Assembly (NCBI RefSeq): GCF_036194065.1
Contig: NZ_CP108095.1
Coordinates: 2,790,001 to 2,854,000 of the forward strand
DNA from: Streptomyces sp. NBC_00239
Lineage (GTDB): Bacteria; Actinomycetota; Actinomycetes; Streptomycetales; Streptomycetaceae
Direction of reading: 5' to 3'
Length of the DNA: 64,000 nucleotides
The notes below the pieces were generated by a model, which was not told where the DNA came from, did no database searches, and saw nothing but the letters and a program-made list of their open reading frames with translations. Both the position numbers and the translations under genes were made by a program. Below, one piece after another: positions 24,693-34,069 of the stretch. Numbering within the stretch: position 1 is the stretch's first letter; the number at the start of each line of letters is the position of its first letter.

Positions 24693-26249
24693 TCAGCGGA
24701 GGGACGTGCGGCGGTCGGTGCGGTAGGTGGCCACCAGCGCGAGGCAGATGACGGCGATGGCGACACGGCCCGACGCCTGGAGGAGCGGGCCGCGCAGCAG
24801 GATGAAGGAGTAGCCCGCGACGAGCGGGACGACCACCGCGATCAGACTGCCCGGCGGCGACCGCCGAGTGGCCCGCTTCGCGTACCTCCGGTCCACCCGG
24901 GACGCCACGTACCCGATCCCGAGCAGCACCCCGCCCATACCGAACGGCCCGAAGTCGATCCACAGCTCCGCCCAGATCGGGGAGGAGAGGTTGGTGTTGA
25001 CCGTGCCCATCCACTGCCCGACCATCACCCCGGTGTCGCGCGGCTTGTCCGGCCAGACCGAGCGGGGGACGGCGAAGAAGACCGACCCGGCGAGCTGGCG
25101 GCCGTAGAAGTGGCCGGGGCCGGACTCGGCGAAGGTGATCGTGTTGGCGAACATGCCGATCTGGTCGTAGTCCTTGAGGGCCATCGGCTCCAGGACGGAC
25201 GTCGTCTCCACCGGCTTGTAGTTCTTCTCGTCGTACCGGAAGCGGTCCGCGAACGGGAAGATGATCAGCGCCACGACCACGCCCATGGACAGCGCCACCC
25301 GGTACATCGCCGCGCTCACCGGGAAGACCGTGAAGAGCAGCGCGAACATCACGGTCAGGAACCAGTACCGCGGGTTCGAGATCGGATTGTTGACGACCAG
25401 GTTGAGCGCGGCGAGCGCGCCCCACGTCGCGATCACCGACGGCATCCGCCGGGCCCGCGTCGAGGTGACCAGCCAGCGCGTGTAGATCAGCAGGGCCAGC
25501 AGCGCCGGTACGGTGCCGAAGCCGCGCAGGAAGGCCTGCCCGGCCTGCCCGTCGTCCGCCGAGACGCCCGCTTCGGCGATGCCGGCGATGATCTCCTGCC
25601 GGCTGCTGAAGAACACGGCGGGACCGCCGAGCTTCATCACGAACACGCCGCTGCACAGGAAGGCGAGGACGGTCAGCAACTGGAGCCGCCGCTTGTGCAC
25701 CATCACGGGCTTGGGCTCCTCGCGACCGCCCTGCGCCCGCCCCGAAGGCCGGTGCCGGGCCAGTAGCGCGCCGACGTCGAAGCAGATGCACCCCAGCAGC
25801 ACCAGGGCGATCGCCGCGGTCAGGTCGGTGCGCGGCCCGACCACCGGGGTCGGCACCTGCCCGAGCACCGCCTGGGCGAGCGGGGCCACGCCCATCGCCA
25901 TGTACACGAACAGCCAGAAGGAGCCCTGGAGCAGCTTGCGGCGGTTGGTGAGGACCATCGCCGAGAGCCGGGCGCCGGAGTACATGGTGAGGGCGAGCTG
26001 GAGGTAGAAGGCGCCGTCCTTGGCGCCGGCGCCGGTCTGTACCGCCACCATCAGCGGCAGGAAGACCGTGAAGCCGAGGGCCAGCGGCACCGACAGGGCG
26101 CGCGAGAGCAGGGTCCGGGGGGTGGTGACGCGTCCCCACTGCTGTTCGACGGCCGGCTCGGCGGCCTTCGCACCCGGTGCGGAGCCGGGTCCGGACGTCG
26201 GAGCCGGGCTGCGTGTGTCCGTTGCCAACCGTGCCCCCGCCCGTGCCAT
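24693..26249 (-). CDS. Wzy-like O-antigen/exopolysaccharide polymerase
   Basis: 518 residues from an ATG without obvious Shine-Dalgarno. About ten to twelve hydrophobic segments; a long extracytoplasmic loop around residues 330-430 (DRFRYDEKNYKPVETTSVLE, FANTITFAESGPGHFYG) is the usual place of the Wzy active site, and GGPAVFFSSRQEI is a polymerase-type loop motif. It would polymerise lipid-linked repeat units at the outer face of the membrane. It is divergently placed from the acyltransferase/glycosyltransferase pair and is flanked downstream by repeat hairpins. Wzy proteins diverge strongly, so the call rests on topology and context. Confidence 0.75.
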   Translation of the reverse strand: MARAGARLATDTRSPAPTSGPGSAPGAKAAEPAVEQQWGRVTTPRTLLSRALSVPLALGFTVFLPLMVAVQTGAGAKDGAFYLQLALTMYSGARLSAMVLTNRRKLLQGSFWLFVYMAMGVAPLAQAVLGQVPTPVVGPRTDLTAAIALVLLGCICFDVGALLARHRPSGRAQGGREEPKPVMVHKRRLQLLTVLAFLCSGVFVMKLGGPAVFFSSRQEIIAGIAEAGVSADDGQAGQAFLRGFGTVPALLALLIYTRWLVTSTRARRMPSVIATWGALAALNLVVNNPISNPRYWFLTVMFALLFTVFPVSAAMYRVALSMGVVVALIIFPFADRFRYDEKNYKPVETTSVLEPMALKDYDQIGMFANTITFAESGPGHFYGRQLAGSVFFAVPRSVWPDKPRDTGVMVGQWMGTVNTNLSSPIWAELWIDFGPFGMGGVLLGIGYVASRVDRRYAKRATRRSPPGSLIAVVVPLVAGYSFILLRGPLLQASGRVAIAVICLALVATYRTDRRTSLR

Positions 26250-26327
26250 GAGTTCGGCCGCAGTCTAGTCCGCCGTAAACCGATAATGTGAGCGGTCGGC
26301 ACCGGGGGACGGTGCCGGTGGGGGTGA

Positions 26328-26870
26328 ATGATGCGTGATCTCCCGGCCTTCACGCTGGCCGGCTACGACAAGGGCCGCGGACTGCTGACGCAGGCGCTCT
26401 GGTTCGCCGTGATGAACACGGTCTTCATGGCCTGGTTCTGCCCCGCCCGGCTGCGGGTCGCGCTGCTGCGCGCGTTCGGCGCGCGGATCGGCACCGGCGT
26501 GCTGATCCGGCACCGGGTACGGGTGCTGTGGCCGTGGAAGCTCACCGTCGGCGACCACACCTGGATCGGCGAGGGCGCCTGGCTGCTCAACCTGGAGCCC
26601 GTCACCCTCGGCGCGAACGTCTGCGTCTCCCAGGAAGCGCTGCTGTGCACGGGCAGCCACGACCACCGGGCCGCGGACTTCCGCTACCGCAACGCCCCGA
26701 TCACCGTCGAGGACGGCGCCTGGGTGGCCGCCCGCGCCACCGTGCTCGCCGGGGTCACCGTCGGCCGGCACGCCGTCGCCGGCGCCGGCTCGGTCGTCCA
26801 CAAGGACCTGCCCGAACTGACCCTGCAGACTGCCGACGGTTCCCGCCGCCCGGTGGAGGAGCCCAAGTGA
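26328..26870 (+). CDS. Hexapeptide-repeat acyltransferase (WcaF-like)
   Basis: 180 residues from the ATG at 26328 after GGGGGTGA (a second ATG follows at once). A left-handed beta-helix is formed by hexapeptide repeats (ITVEDGAWVAARATVLAGVT, VGRHAVAGAGSVV), with the catalytic His in TGSHDHR. WcaF/WcaB-like enzymes O-acetylate sugars of capsular or colanic-acid-type polymers using acetyl-CoA. It shares a GTGA overlap with the glycosyltransferase that follows, so it probably modifies the sugar placed by that enzyme. The short divergent gap to the polymerase gene should hold both promoters. Confidence 0.88.
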   Translation: MMRDLPAFTLAGYDKGRGLLTQALWFAVMNTVFMAWFCPARLRVALLRAFGARIGTGVLIRHRVRVLWPWKLTVGDHTWIGEGAWLLNLEPVTLGANVCVSQEALLCTGSHDHRAADFRYRNAPITVEDGAWVAARATVLAGVTVGRHAVAGAGSVVHKDLPELTLQTADGSRRPVEEPK

Positions 26871-27991
26871 GAGTCCTGCACGCCGTCACCCTGCACTCCC
26901 CCACCCATGCCTTCGGCGGGCCGGTCCGGGTCGCCCTGAACCTCGCCAAGGGGCTGCGGTCCCGCGGCCACCAGGCCGCGCTGCTCGCCCTCGGCGACGG
27001 CTTCGAGGGCCCCTGGCCGACCGAGGTCGAGGGGGTGCCCGCCCAGCTGTACCGGGCCCGGCGGCTGCTGCCCCTCGGCTTCAGCGGAATGACCTCGCCG
27101 ACGCTGCTGGCCCGCGCCGGGAAGCTCGTACGGGACGCCGACGTGGTGCACGTGCACCTGGCTCGGGACCTGGTGACGCTGCCGGTCGCGCTTGCCGCGC
27201 TGCGCGCCGGCAAGCCGCTGGTCCTCCAGACGCACGGCATGGTCGACCCGAGCGAGAAGCTCCTCGCGAAGGTCCTCGACGCGGTGGCGGTCCGGCGGGT
27301 GCTGCGGAGCGCCGGCGCCGTGCTGTACCTGACCCCTCACGAGCGGACCGGGCTGGACGCCGTGGTGGGCCCGCCCGGACTGCCGCGGACCGTACGGCTG
27401 GTCAACGGCACGCCCGCGCAGGATGAGCGGCCGCCCCTGTCCGGCCCGCCGCGGATCCTGTACGCGGCGCGGCTGCAGGCCCGCAAGCGGCCGGTGGACT
27501 TCGTGGACGCGGCGGCGGAGGTACTGCGCCGGCACCCGGACGCGGAGTTCGTGCTCGCGGGCCCCGACGAGGGCGAACGCGCGGCGGTCACCCGGCGGAT
27601 CGGCGAACTGGGGCTGGCGGACCGGATCGAGGTGACCGGGGCGCTGCCCGGCGAGCGGGTGCTCGAAGAGCTGCGCAGGGCGCACGTCTACGTCCTGCCC
27701 TCGGTGGACGAGCCGTTCCCGATGTCGGTGCTGGAGGCCCTGTCGGTGGGGGTGCCCGCGGTGGTCACCCACTCCAACGGGCTGGCGAAGGACATCGCGG
27801 CGGCCGGTGCGGGCCGGGCCGTGGAGCCGGGCCCCGAGGGCGTGGCCGCGGCGGTCCTGGAGCTCCTGGACGAGGACGCGAACCGGGCCGCGTCGGGCGC
27901 CGCCCGGAAGCTGGCGGAGGCGTCCTACTCGATGGACGCGGTCCTCGACACCCTGCTGGCGACGTACGAGTCGCTGCCCGGCCGCCCCTGA
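26867..27991 (+). CDS. GT4-family glycosyltransferase
   Basis: 374 residues from the GTG at 26867, inside the stop of the acyltransferase gene. GT-B fold with N-terminal acceptor domain (TLHSPTHAFGGPVRVALNLA) and C-terminal donor domain; the retaining E-x7-E motif is visible in DEPFPMSVLEALSVGVPAVV. It should add a sugar to the undecaprenyl-linked repeat unit. It lacks a signal peptide and is cytoplasmic or membrane-associated. A strong hairpin follows the gene. Sugar donor and linkage are unknown. Confidence 0.88.
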   Translation: MRVLHAVTLHSPTHAFGGPVRVALNLAKGLRSRGHQAALLALGDGFEGPWPTEVEGVPAQLYRARRLLPLGFSGMTSPTLLARAGKLVRDADVVHVHLARDLVTLPVALAALRAGKPLVLQTHGMVDPSEKLLAKVLDAVAVRRVLRSAGAVLYLTPHERTGLDAVVGPPGLPRTVRLVNGTPAQDERPPLSGPPRILYAARLQARKRPVDFVDAAAEVLRRHPDAEFVLAGPDEGERAAVTRRIGELGLADRIEVTGALPGERVLEELRRAHVYVLPSVDEPFPMSVLEALSVGVPAVVTHSNGLAKDIAAAGAGRAVEPGPEGVAAAVLELLDEDANRAASGAARKLAEASYSMDAVLDTLLATYESLPGRP

Positions 27992-28021
27992 CGGACCCGC
28001 CCGGCGGCCCCCGGGCACGCC

Positions 28022-28059
28022 GACGCCCCCGAACGGACTCCCGTCCGCCCGGGGGCGTC
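28022..28059 (+). terminator. Terminator after the glycosyltransferase
   Basis: GACGCCCCC (28022-28030) pairs with GGGGGCGTC (28051-28059), with an inner GGAC/GTCC pairing; it begins 31 bp after the stop codon and is followed by ACTGTTGTC. Confidence 0.7.
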
Positions 28060-28067
28060 ACTGTTGT

Positions 28068-28143
28068 CATGGGCCGGAACCCACGTCATGGGCCGGAGCC
28101 CAGATCATGGGCCGCAACCCACGTCCTGGGCCGCCGCCGGACC
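28068..28143. repeat. Four tandem 19-bp repeats
   Basis: The unit CATGGGCCGGAACCCACGT occurs at 28068, 28087, 28106 and, diverged, at 28125, each exactly 19 bp. Several units contain TGGGC/GCCCA dyads. The array fills the space between the glycosyltransferase terminator and the lipoprotein stop codon at 28144. Units differ by one to four bases, so it is a decayed minisatellite-like array; it could also help end transcription of the minus-strand lipoprotein gene. Confidence 0.8.
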
Positions 28144-28842
28144 CTAGGCCGGGATCCAGGCGTAGCAGCCGGTGGAGACGAACTCCGCGGTGCCGGACGG
28201 GACCTTGGCGATGATCTTCGTGTCGGCTCCGGCACCCAGTCCGGGGCCCGACGCCAGGCTCTTGCCGGCGCTGTTCTTCGCCTGCCAGGTGCAGTCGGGG
28301 CCCGGGGTCAGGGCGCGGTAGCGGCCCGCCTCGGGGTCCTTGAGCGCGCCGTCCGTGAAGCCGCTCTCGGCCACCTCCAGCACCGGCTTCAGCTCGGGGC
28401 ACAGGTGCGGGATCGCGTCCTTGGCCGCCGGGATCTCGCCGGCGATGATCGCCGCGGTGGCCGCGTCCTTGTCGCGCTTGGCCGTACGGGCCACCCGCTG
28501 GCACGCTTCCTGCCCGGTCTGCAGGACCGCGGCCGGGTCCATCTTCTCGGGCACGCGGCCGCTCAGGTACTGCTTCTCGTCCTTGGTGAAGGAGCCGGTG
28601 ACCGGCTTGAGCCGGTCGTCGGAGAGCACCGGGCCGGTCGGCTTGGCCGCCGGCGGGGCGGTCTTCGCGGCCGGCGGCGGGGTGTCGGTGCCGGGTTCGG
28701 GCACGGCGGACGGGGCCGCCGCGTGGGCCTTGCCCGCGTCGGCCGGGATGCCCGCGTCGTCGCCGCCCGAGCTGCAGGCGGTCAGGGTGAGGGCGGCGGC
28801 CAGCAGGACCGCGGCGGAGGAGCGCCGGTTCAGGGGACGCAT
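28144..28842 (-). CDS. Lipoprotein of unknown function
   Basis: 232 residues from the ATG at 28842, chosen over the ATG at 28869 because GGAG lies seven bases upstream. The N-terminus (MRPLNRRSSAAVLLAAALTLTAC) ends in a lipobox. A Pro/Ala-rich spacer (TPPPAAKTAPPAAKPTG) leads into a ~150-residue domain with four cysteines (EACQRVARTA, HLCPELKPV, GPDCTWQAK, STGCYAWIPA) that probably form two disulfides. I do not recognise the domain. It follows the large LamG protein on the same strand, with ~130 bp between them. Confidence 0.75.
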   Translation of the reverse strand: MRPLNRRSSAAVLLAAALTLTACSSGGDDAGIPADAGKAHAAAPSAVPEPGTDTPPPAAKTAPPAAKPTGPVLSDDRLKPVTGSFTKDEKQYLSGRVPEKMDPAAVLQTGQEACQRVARTAKRDKDAATAAIIAGEIPAAKDAIPHLCPELKPVLEVAESGFTDGALKDPEAGRYRALTPGPDCTWQAKNSAGKSLASGPGLGAGADTKIIAKVPSGTAEFVSTGCYAWIPA

Positions 28843-28973
28843 CAGGTGGCTCCAGTGGTACTGGGTCATTCGGGGTGATGCGGGGCTGCGCGCTGCGGAG
28901 CCGCGCGGATGGCGGATACGGGCGCGGGGCCCGGCCGGACCGGCCGGACCCCGCGCCCCCGTTCCTGCGGCCG

Positions 28974-31769
28974 CTACTGCGGGCCGAAGGTGAGGATCAG
29001 CTGCGGAGTGCCCTCCGCGGCCGTCGACTCGGACGACCAGAGCCACAGCGGGTCGCTGCCGTTGCTGGTCAGCGCGAGGCTGTAGTTCGACGTGCCCAGC
29101 GCGGCGGCGAGCGTCGCGGTGTTCAGGTCGATGTTGTGGATGGCCGAGCCCTCCGGGACGCCGGCGAGCGTACCGAGGGCAGTGGTGCCGACGGTCGGCT
29201 TGGTGGCGAAGGTGCTCGTACCGCTCCAGGAGCCGGTGACCGGGACCACGGAGACGGTGTCGGCGGTGCCGGAGTTCGCCGCGGTCGAGGTCTTGATCTG
29301 CAGCGAGGCGGCCTTGAGGACCTGGCCGGCCGGCGCGGCCGGCAGGTTGAACCGCAGGTACGACTCGTACAGCGAGCCGCTGCCGCGGACGGCCATCGAG
29401 GTGGACGTGCCGTACGACGCGCTCGGGGCACCCTGGTTGACGTAGGTGTCCTCGGTCGCGGAGACCTCGGAGACCGAGTCGGAGGGGGCCTTCGCCAGGT
29501 TGTAGTGGTTCTGGACCTGGGACTGGCTGAGCGCGGTCGGGTAGACGGCCGTCTCGTCGATCTGTCCGGCGAAGAAGTTGCTCGTCGGACGGGTCGGCCA
29601 GCTCGCCAGGTTGTCGCCGCCGACATGCCAGTAGCCCGCGTAGTTCTGGTGCGTGGTGACGCCGCTCAGCGTGCCCTTGTTCTGGCCGTCGACGTACAGC
29701 GCCATGCCCGCGGGGCCCTGGGTGGCGACCACGTGGTGCCACTTGTTGTCGTTGTACGTGTCGAACCAGCCGGAGGTGGTGATGGTGCGGGTGGACCCGT
29801 TGTAGACGCCGAAGACCAGACGACCGGTGTTGGTCATGTAGATCTGCTTGTCGTACGAGGCGCTGTTGCGGGTGGTGTTGTTCCCGAAGCCGATCAGCTT
29901 GCCACCGCGGGTGGTGCCGGTCTTGAACCAGGTCTCAAGGGTGTACGCGGAGCCCACGAACTGGCGGCGGTCGCTGTACAGCTGCTCGTCGCTGCCGTTG
30001 AAGCCGATCGCCGTGCTGGCACCGGTGACCGCGCCGGGGGCCTGGCGCAGCGCCGGTCCGTTGACGTGGATGCCGCTGGTGTTGCCGCCGTTGGACGAGT
30101 CCGCGACGTACGGGGTGACCGTGTCGTCGTAGCGCCAGTACAGGCTGGCGCCGTCGGTGCGGACCTGGTTCGGGTACGCCTGGACCGAGGCCGGGACGGT
30201 GACCGAGGCGGTCGCCGACAGGGCGCTGGTGTTGCCCGCCGCGTCGGTGGCCGTCACCCGGTAGGTGTAGGACTGGCCGGCCTTGACCGTGGTGTCCGTC
30301 CAGGAGGCCTGGGGACGCTCGAACTCCACGGAGTTCGCGGTCATGGTGTGGACCGGAGTGCCCGAGCCGTTCCGGTAGATCTTGTACGTGAGCTTGCTGT
30401 CGTCCAGGTCGTAGCTGGTGCGCCAGCGGACCTGGGCCTCGCCGGGCTTGACGCTGGCGGCGCTGGCGACCGGGGTGGTCGGGGCGCCGACGTCGCCGGT
30501 GGAGGCGAAGCGGGTGAGGCTCTGCTGCTCGACGCCGTTGACGGTGGTGAACTCACCGCCGACCCACATGTACTGGACGTCGTTCTTGGTGGCGACGGCC
30601 ATGACGCGCGGGCCGATGCCCTCGCCGAGACCGTCGTTGGTGTCGGGGAACCAGCCGAGCTTGCCGGGACCGCGGACGTAGCCGTCGACCGGGGCGGGGG
30701 GTGTGCCCTGGTGGTCGGTGGGCTGCGCCAGCAGGTGGCGGCGGCGGCCGTCCGGGTACTCCAGCTCGGTGGAGCAGTCGTGCGCGTGCGAGGAGCTGTA
30801 CAGCACGCCCTGGTACGGGAGCACGTACTGCGTCGCGCCGAGGCAGCGGTCGCGCCACTTCTCGGTGAAGTCGGTGAGCTTGATGCCGGAGCGGCCGTCG
30901 AAGACACCGCCGCCGGAGCCCTCGCTGCCGGTGTAGATGCCCGTCTCGTCGGTCGCGATGTCCTTGACGACCGAGTTGGTCGGGAAGTACCCGTTCGGGT
31001 AGGTCTTGGTCAGCGCGCCGGTGGTGGCGTTGACCACGGCCAGGGCGTGCGAGTTGGCGTTGTTGACCGAGAAGAAGTCGCCGCCGAGGACCACGTTCTT
31101 GCCGTCGGGGGTGACCTCGACGGCCCGGCCCGGCTCGTCCGCGTTGGCGGTGAACGGCTTCAGGGCGCCGGTGGTGGCGTCGACCGCGGCGAAGCGCTCG
31201 CGGGTCTGGTCCTCCACGGTGCCGAAGTCGCCGGCCGCGTAGAGCGTGTCGTCGGTGACGGCGAGCGCGCGCACGGTGGCGGGGAAGCTCGGGTGGAAGG
31301 AGGCCTTGGGGGTGCAGCCGGCGATGTCGATCGCCGCGACGCTGCTGACCGGGGTGCCGTTGACGGCGCCGAAGTAGCCGGCGGCGTACAGGGTCTTCTC
31401 GTCCTTGGAGACCACCAGGCTGCGGACCGTCGCGGTGCCCTCGCTGATGGTGAAGGAGAGCTTGCAGGCGGTCGGCGCACCGGTCGCGGCGTCGAGCGCG
31501 ACGAAGTTCACGGCTTCCTGCTCGGTGCCGCTGCCGGCGCCCTCCGGCGGGCGGACCGCGGAGAAGGTGCCGCCGGCGAAGACGGTGCCGTTGGCCTGGG
31601 CCATGGCCCACACGATGCCGTTCGGCTGCCAGGTGGGCAGGTCGTCGGCGGTGAAGGCCACCGGAGAGGTGACGGCGGACGCCTCCGGCATCATCACCAG
31701 GCCGATGCCGGTGCCCGCACCGGCGAGGGAAAGGACGAGGGCGGCAGTCAGCCCTCTGGATCTACGCAT
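28974..31769 (-). CDS. Large secreted beta-propeller / FnIII / LamG / DNRLRE protein
   Basis: 931 residues from the ATG at 31769, six G residues just upstream. Signal peptide ~1-33 (ends PEASA). Residues ~35-410 are propeller-like repeats (VWAMAQANGTVFAGGTFSAV; ALAVTDDTLYAAGDFGTV). Then a fibronectin III domain (~420-505), a LamG/concanavalin domain (~520-735; YTLETWFKTG, KWHHVVATQGPAGMALYVDG) and a C-terminal DNRLRE/CBM96-type domain (~745-930; EDTYVNQGAPSASYGTS, SYLRFNLP). There is no enzymatic motif, sortase signal or membrane anchor. It may bind polysaccharide outside the cell, perhaps the polymer made by the surrounding locus. Confidence 0.85.
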   Translation of the reverse strand: MRRSRGLTAALVLSLAGAGTGIGLVMMPEASAVTSPVAFTADDLPTWQPNGIVWAMAQANGTVFAGGTFSAVRPPEGAGSGTEQEAVNFVALDAATGAPTACKLSFTISEGTATVRSLVVSKDEKTLYAAGYFGAVNGTPVSSVAAIDIAGCTPKASFHPSFPATVRALAVTDDTLYAAGDFGTVEDQTRERFAAVDATTGALKPFTANADEPGRAVEVTPDGKNVVLGGDFFSVNNANSHALAVVNATTGALTKTYPNGYFPTNSVVKDIATDETGIYTGSEGSGGGVFDGRSGIKLTDFTEKWRDRCLGATQYVLPYQGVLYSSSHAHDCSTELEYPDGRRRHLLAQPTDHQGTPPAPVDGYVRGPGKLGWFPDTNDGLGEGIGPRVMAVATKNDVQYMWVGGEFTTVNGVEQQSLTRFASTGDVGAPTTPVASAASVKPGEAQVRWRTSYDLDDSKLTYKIYRNGSGTPVHTMTANSVEFERPQASWTDTTVKAGQSYTYRVTATDAAGNTSALSATASVTVPASVQAYPNQVRTDGASLYWRYDDTVTPYVADSSNGGNTSGIHVNGPALRQAPGAVTGASTAIGFNGSDEQLYSDRRQFVGSAYTLETWFKTGTTRGGKLIGFGNNTTRNSASYDKQIYMTNTGRLVFGVYNGSTRTITTSGWFDTYNDNKWHHVVATQGPAGMALYVDGQNKGTLSGVTTHQNYAGYWHVGGDNLASWPTRPTSNFFAGQIDETAVYPTALSQSQVQNHYNLAKAPSDSVSEVSATEDTYVNQGAPSASYGTSTSMAVRGSGSLYESYLRFNLPAAPAGQVLKAASLQIKTSTAANSGTADTVSVVPVTGSWSGTSTFATKPTVGTTALGTLAGVPEGSAIHNIDLNTATLAAALGTSNYSLALTSNGSDPLWLWSSESTAAEGTPQLILTFGPQ

Positions 31770-31936
31770 GAGCCCCCCAGGGCGCAATGCCCGGTTGCTG
31801 AATGGCTTGATTTAAACGAACAGCCATATGTACTGGCGCAGAGTAGGGCTCAAGCGAGGGCCCGTCACCCCGCTTGACCCATTGCATACCAATGGGCACC
31901 CACGGATCGGTGCACTGCGGACATACGGCAATAATT

Positions 31937-31966
31937 CCCGGTCACCGCCGGTAGGCGGTGACCGGG
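31937..31966 (-). terminator. Terminator after gmd
   Basis: A perfect 13-bp stem, CCCGGTCACCGCC (31937-31949) and GGCGGTGACCGGG (31954-31966), with a four-base loop, ends 20 bp beyond the gmd stop codon and separates gmd from the LamG protein gene, whose promoter should lie in 31770-31936. Confidence 0.75.
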
Positions 31967-31985
31967 ACATGCAAACTCTAGGGGG

Positions 31986-32999
31986 TCAGCGGTCGATGCG
32001 TACCGCGACCCCGGCCAACTGGTCTTCCACCTGACGGACGTCCGCGTCCACCATGATTCGCGCCAGTTCGTCAACGAGGACCGTCGGCTTCCAGCCGAGC
32101 AGCGCGTGGGCCTTGCTCGCGTCGCCTATGAGCGCGTCGACCTCGCTGGGGCGCTCGTACTTCGCGTCGTAGCGCACGTGCTCGTTCCAGTCGAGGCCCG
32201 CGTGCGCGAAGGACGATTCGAGGAACTGGCGCACGGTGGCGGGCACGCCGGTGGCGACCACGTAGTCGGTGGGCTCGTCCTGCTGGAGCATCCGCCACAT
32301 CGCGTCCACGTACTCGGGGGCGTAGCCCCAGTCGCGGACGGCGTCGAGGTTGCCCAGGTACAGGTGCTCCTGGAGACCGGCCTTGATCCGGGCCACCGCG
32401 CGGGTGATCTTGCGGGTCACGAAGGTCTCGCCGCGGCGCGGGGACTCGTGGTTGAAGAGGATCCCGTTGACCGCGAACATGTCGTACGCCTCGCGGTAGT
32501 TCACCGTGGTCCAGTACGCGAAGACCTTCGCGGCGCCGTACGGGCTGCGCGGGTGGAACGGGGTCTGCTCGTTCTGCGGGGGCGGGGTCGCGCCGAACAT
32601 CTCCGAGGACGAGGCCTGGTAGATGCGGGTGTCCACGCCGCTGGCCCGGATCGCCTCCAGCAGCCGCAGCGCGCCGAGGCCGGTGACGTCGCCGGTGTAG
32701 AGGGGCGCGTCGAAGGAGACCCGGACGTGGGACTGGGCGCCCAGGTTGTAGACCTCGTCGGGCTGGATGTCGCGCAGCAGGTTCACCAGCGCCACCCCGT
32801 CGGAGAGGTCGGCGTGGTGCAGCACCAGCGACCGGTTGGCCGTGTGCGGGTCCTGGTAGATGTGGTCGATGCGCTCCGTGTTGAAGGTGGACGACCGACG
32901 CACGAGCCCATGCACCGTGTAGCCCTTGGAGAGCAGGAGCTCGGCGAGGTACGAGCCGTCCTGTCCGGTGACTCCGGTGATCAGTGCTGTCTTGCTCAT
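31986..32999 (-). CDS. gmd: GDP-mannose 4,6-dehydratase
   Basis: 337 residues. The Rossmann motif [20 protein letters not shown] is the typical Gmd start, [16 protein letters not shown] follows, and the extended-SDR catalytic residues are present: the Ser/Thr-Ser-Glu region QASSSEMFG and the YxxxK in [27 protein letters not shown] is diagnostic of GDP-mannose dehydratases. It converts GDP-D-mannose to GDP-4-keto-6-deoxymannose in the cytoplasm. The gene diverges from fcl, so both promoters lie in the 77-bp gap and the two steps to GDP-L-fucose are encoded side by side. Confidence 0.96.
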   Translation of the reverse strand: MSKTALITGVTGQDGSYLAELLLSKGYTVHGLVRRSSTFNTERIDHIYQDPHTANRSLVLHHADLSDGVALVNLLRDIQPDEVYNLGAQSHVRVSFDAPLYTGDVTGLGALRLLEAIRASGVDTRIYQASSSEMFGATPPPQNEQTPFHPRSPYGAAKVFAYWTTVNYREAYDMFAVNGILFNHESPRRGETFVTRKITRAVARIKAGLQEHLYLGNLDAVRDWGYAPEYVDAMWRMLQQDEPTDYVVATGVPATVRQFLESSFAHAGLDWNEHVRYDAKYERPSEVDALIGDASKAHALLGWKPTVLVDELARIMVDADVRQVEDQLAGVAVRIDR

Positions 33000-33076
33000 G
33001 GGCGCTTCCCCCAGGGAGAGTGTGTGATTCGTACAGAATTGCGGGGTTCGTCCCCAGCGGTCGGAGCAGGCCTGGC

Positions 33077-34033
33077 ATGATCCGGGTCATGACTGCATCG
33101 CTGCCGTACCTGCCCACGCACGCCCGCGTCTTCGTCGCGGGCCACCGCGGCCTCGTGGGGTCCGCGGTCGCCCGGCGGCTCACCGCCGACGGCCACGAGG
33201 TGATCACCCGTGGCCGCACCGAACTCGATCTCCGCGATGCCGCGGCCACCGAGAGTTTCCTGAAGGACGTCCGTCCGGACGCGGTCGTCCTCGCCGCCGC
33301 CAAGGTCGGCGGCATCATGGCGAACAGCACCTACCCGGTGCAGTTCCTGGAGGACAACCTCAAGATCCAGCTGAGCGTGATCGCCGGCTCGCACGCCGCC
33401 GGCGTCGGGCGCCTGCTGTTCCTCGGGTCGTCCTGCATCTACCCGAAGCTGGCGCCGCAGCCGATCAGCGAGGACGCCCTGCTGACCGGCCCGCTGGAGC
33501 CGACCAACGAGGCGTACGCGCTGGCCAAGATCGCCGGCATCGTGCAGGTCCAGTCGTACCGGAAGCAGTACGGGGCCTCGTACATCTCGGCCATGCCGAC
33601 GAACCTCTACGGTCCGGGCGACAACTTCGACCTGGAGACCTCGCACGTGCTGCCCGCGCTCATCCGCCGCTTCCACGAGGCCGCGGCCGAGGGGCGCGAG
33701 GAGGTCACGCTGTGGGGCTCGGGCACCCCGCGCCGGGAGTTCCTGCACGTGGACGACCTCGCGGCGGCCTGCACCGTGCTGCTGAACTCGTACGACGGGG
33801 ACGCGCCGGTGAACATCGGCTGCGGCGAGGACCTCACCATCAAGGAGCTCGCCGAGACCGTCGCCGACGTGACCGGTTTCCGGGGCCGGCTGGCCTGGGA
33901 CACCACCAAGCCGGACGGGACGCCCCGCAAGCTGCTGGACGTCACCCGGCTGACCTCCCTGGGTTGGAAGCCGGGGATCCCGCTGCGGGACGGGATCGCC
34001 TCGACCTACCAGTGGTGGCGCGAGCAGAGCTGA
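33077..34033 (+). CDS. fcl: GDP-L-fucose synthase
   Basis: 318 residues from the ATG at 33077, which has AGG six bases upstream; the ATG at 33089 is an alternative. The N-terminal [19 protein letters not shown] is the NADPH site of Fcl/Wca[20 protein letters not shown] and the Y-x3-K in [10 protein letters not shown] are the active-site elements. [16 protein letters not shown] is also typical. It epimerises and reduces GDP-4-keto-6-deoxymannose to GDP-L-fucose. Together with divergent gmd it should supply the deoxyhexose for the glycosyltransferases of this locus. It is convergent with the phosphoglycosyltransferase gene, 36 bp apart. Confidence 0.95.
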   Translation: MIRVMTASLPYLPTHARVFVAGHRGLVGSAVARRLTADGHEVITRGRTELDLRDAAATESFLKDVRPDAVVLAAAKVGGIMANSTYPVQFLEDNLKIQLSVIAGSHAAGVGRLLFLGSSCIYPKLAPQPISEDALLTGPLEPTNEAYALAKIAGIVQVQSYRKQYGASYISAMPTNLYGPGDNFDLETSHVLPALIRRFHEAAAEGREEVTLWGSGTPRREFLHVDDLAAACTVLLNSYDGDAPVNIGCGEDLTIKELAETVADVTGFRGRLAWDTTKPDGTPRKLLDVTRLTSLGWKPGIPLRDGIASTYQWWREQS

Positions 34034-34069
34034 TCCGGCGGACGGTGCTGATCTCACGTACAGGGCTCC

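Noticed and set aside
28068..28143. CRISPR array
   Set aside because: 19-bp units are directly adjacent without spacers.
28875..31877. 1,000-codon plus-strand frame opposite the LamG protein
   Set aside because: Val/Arg/Gly/Ala-rich shadow; the minus-strand protein has signal peptide, LamG and DNRLRE domains.
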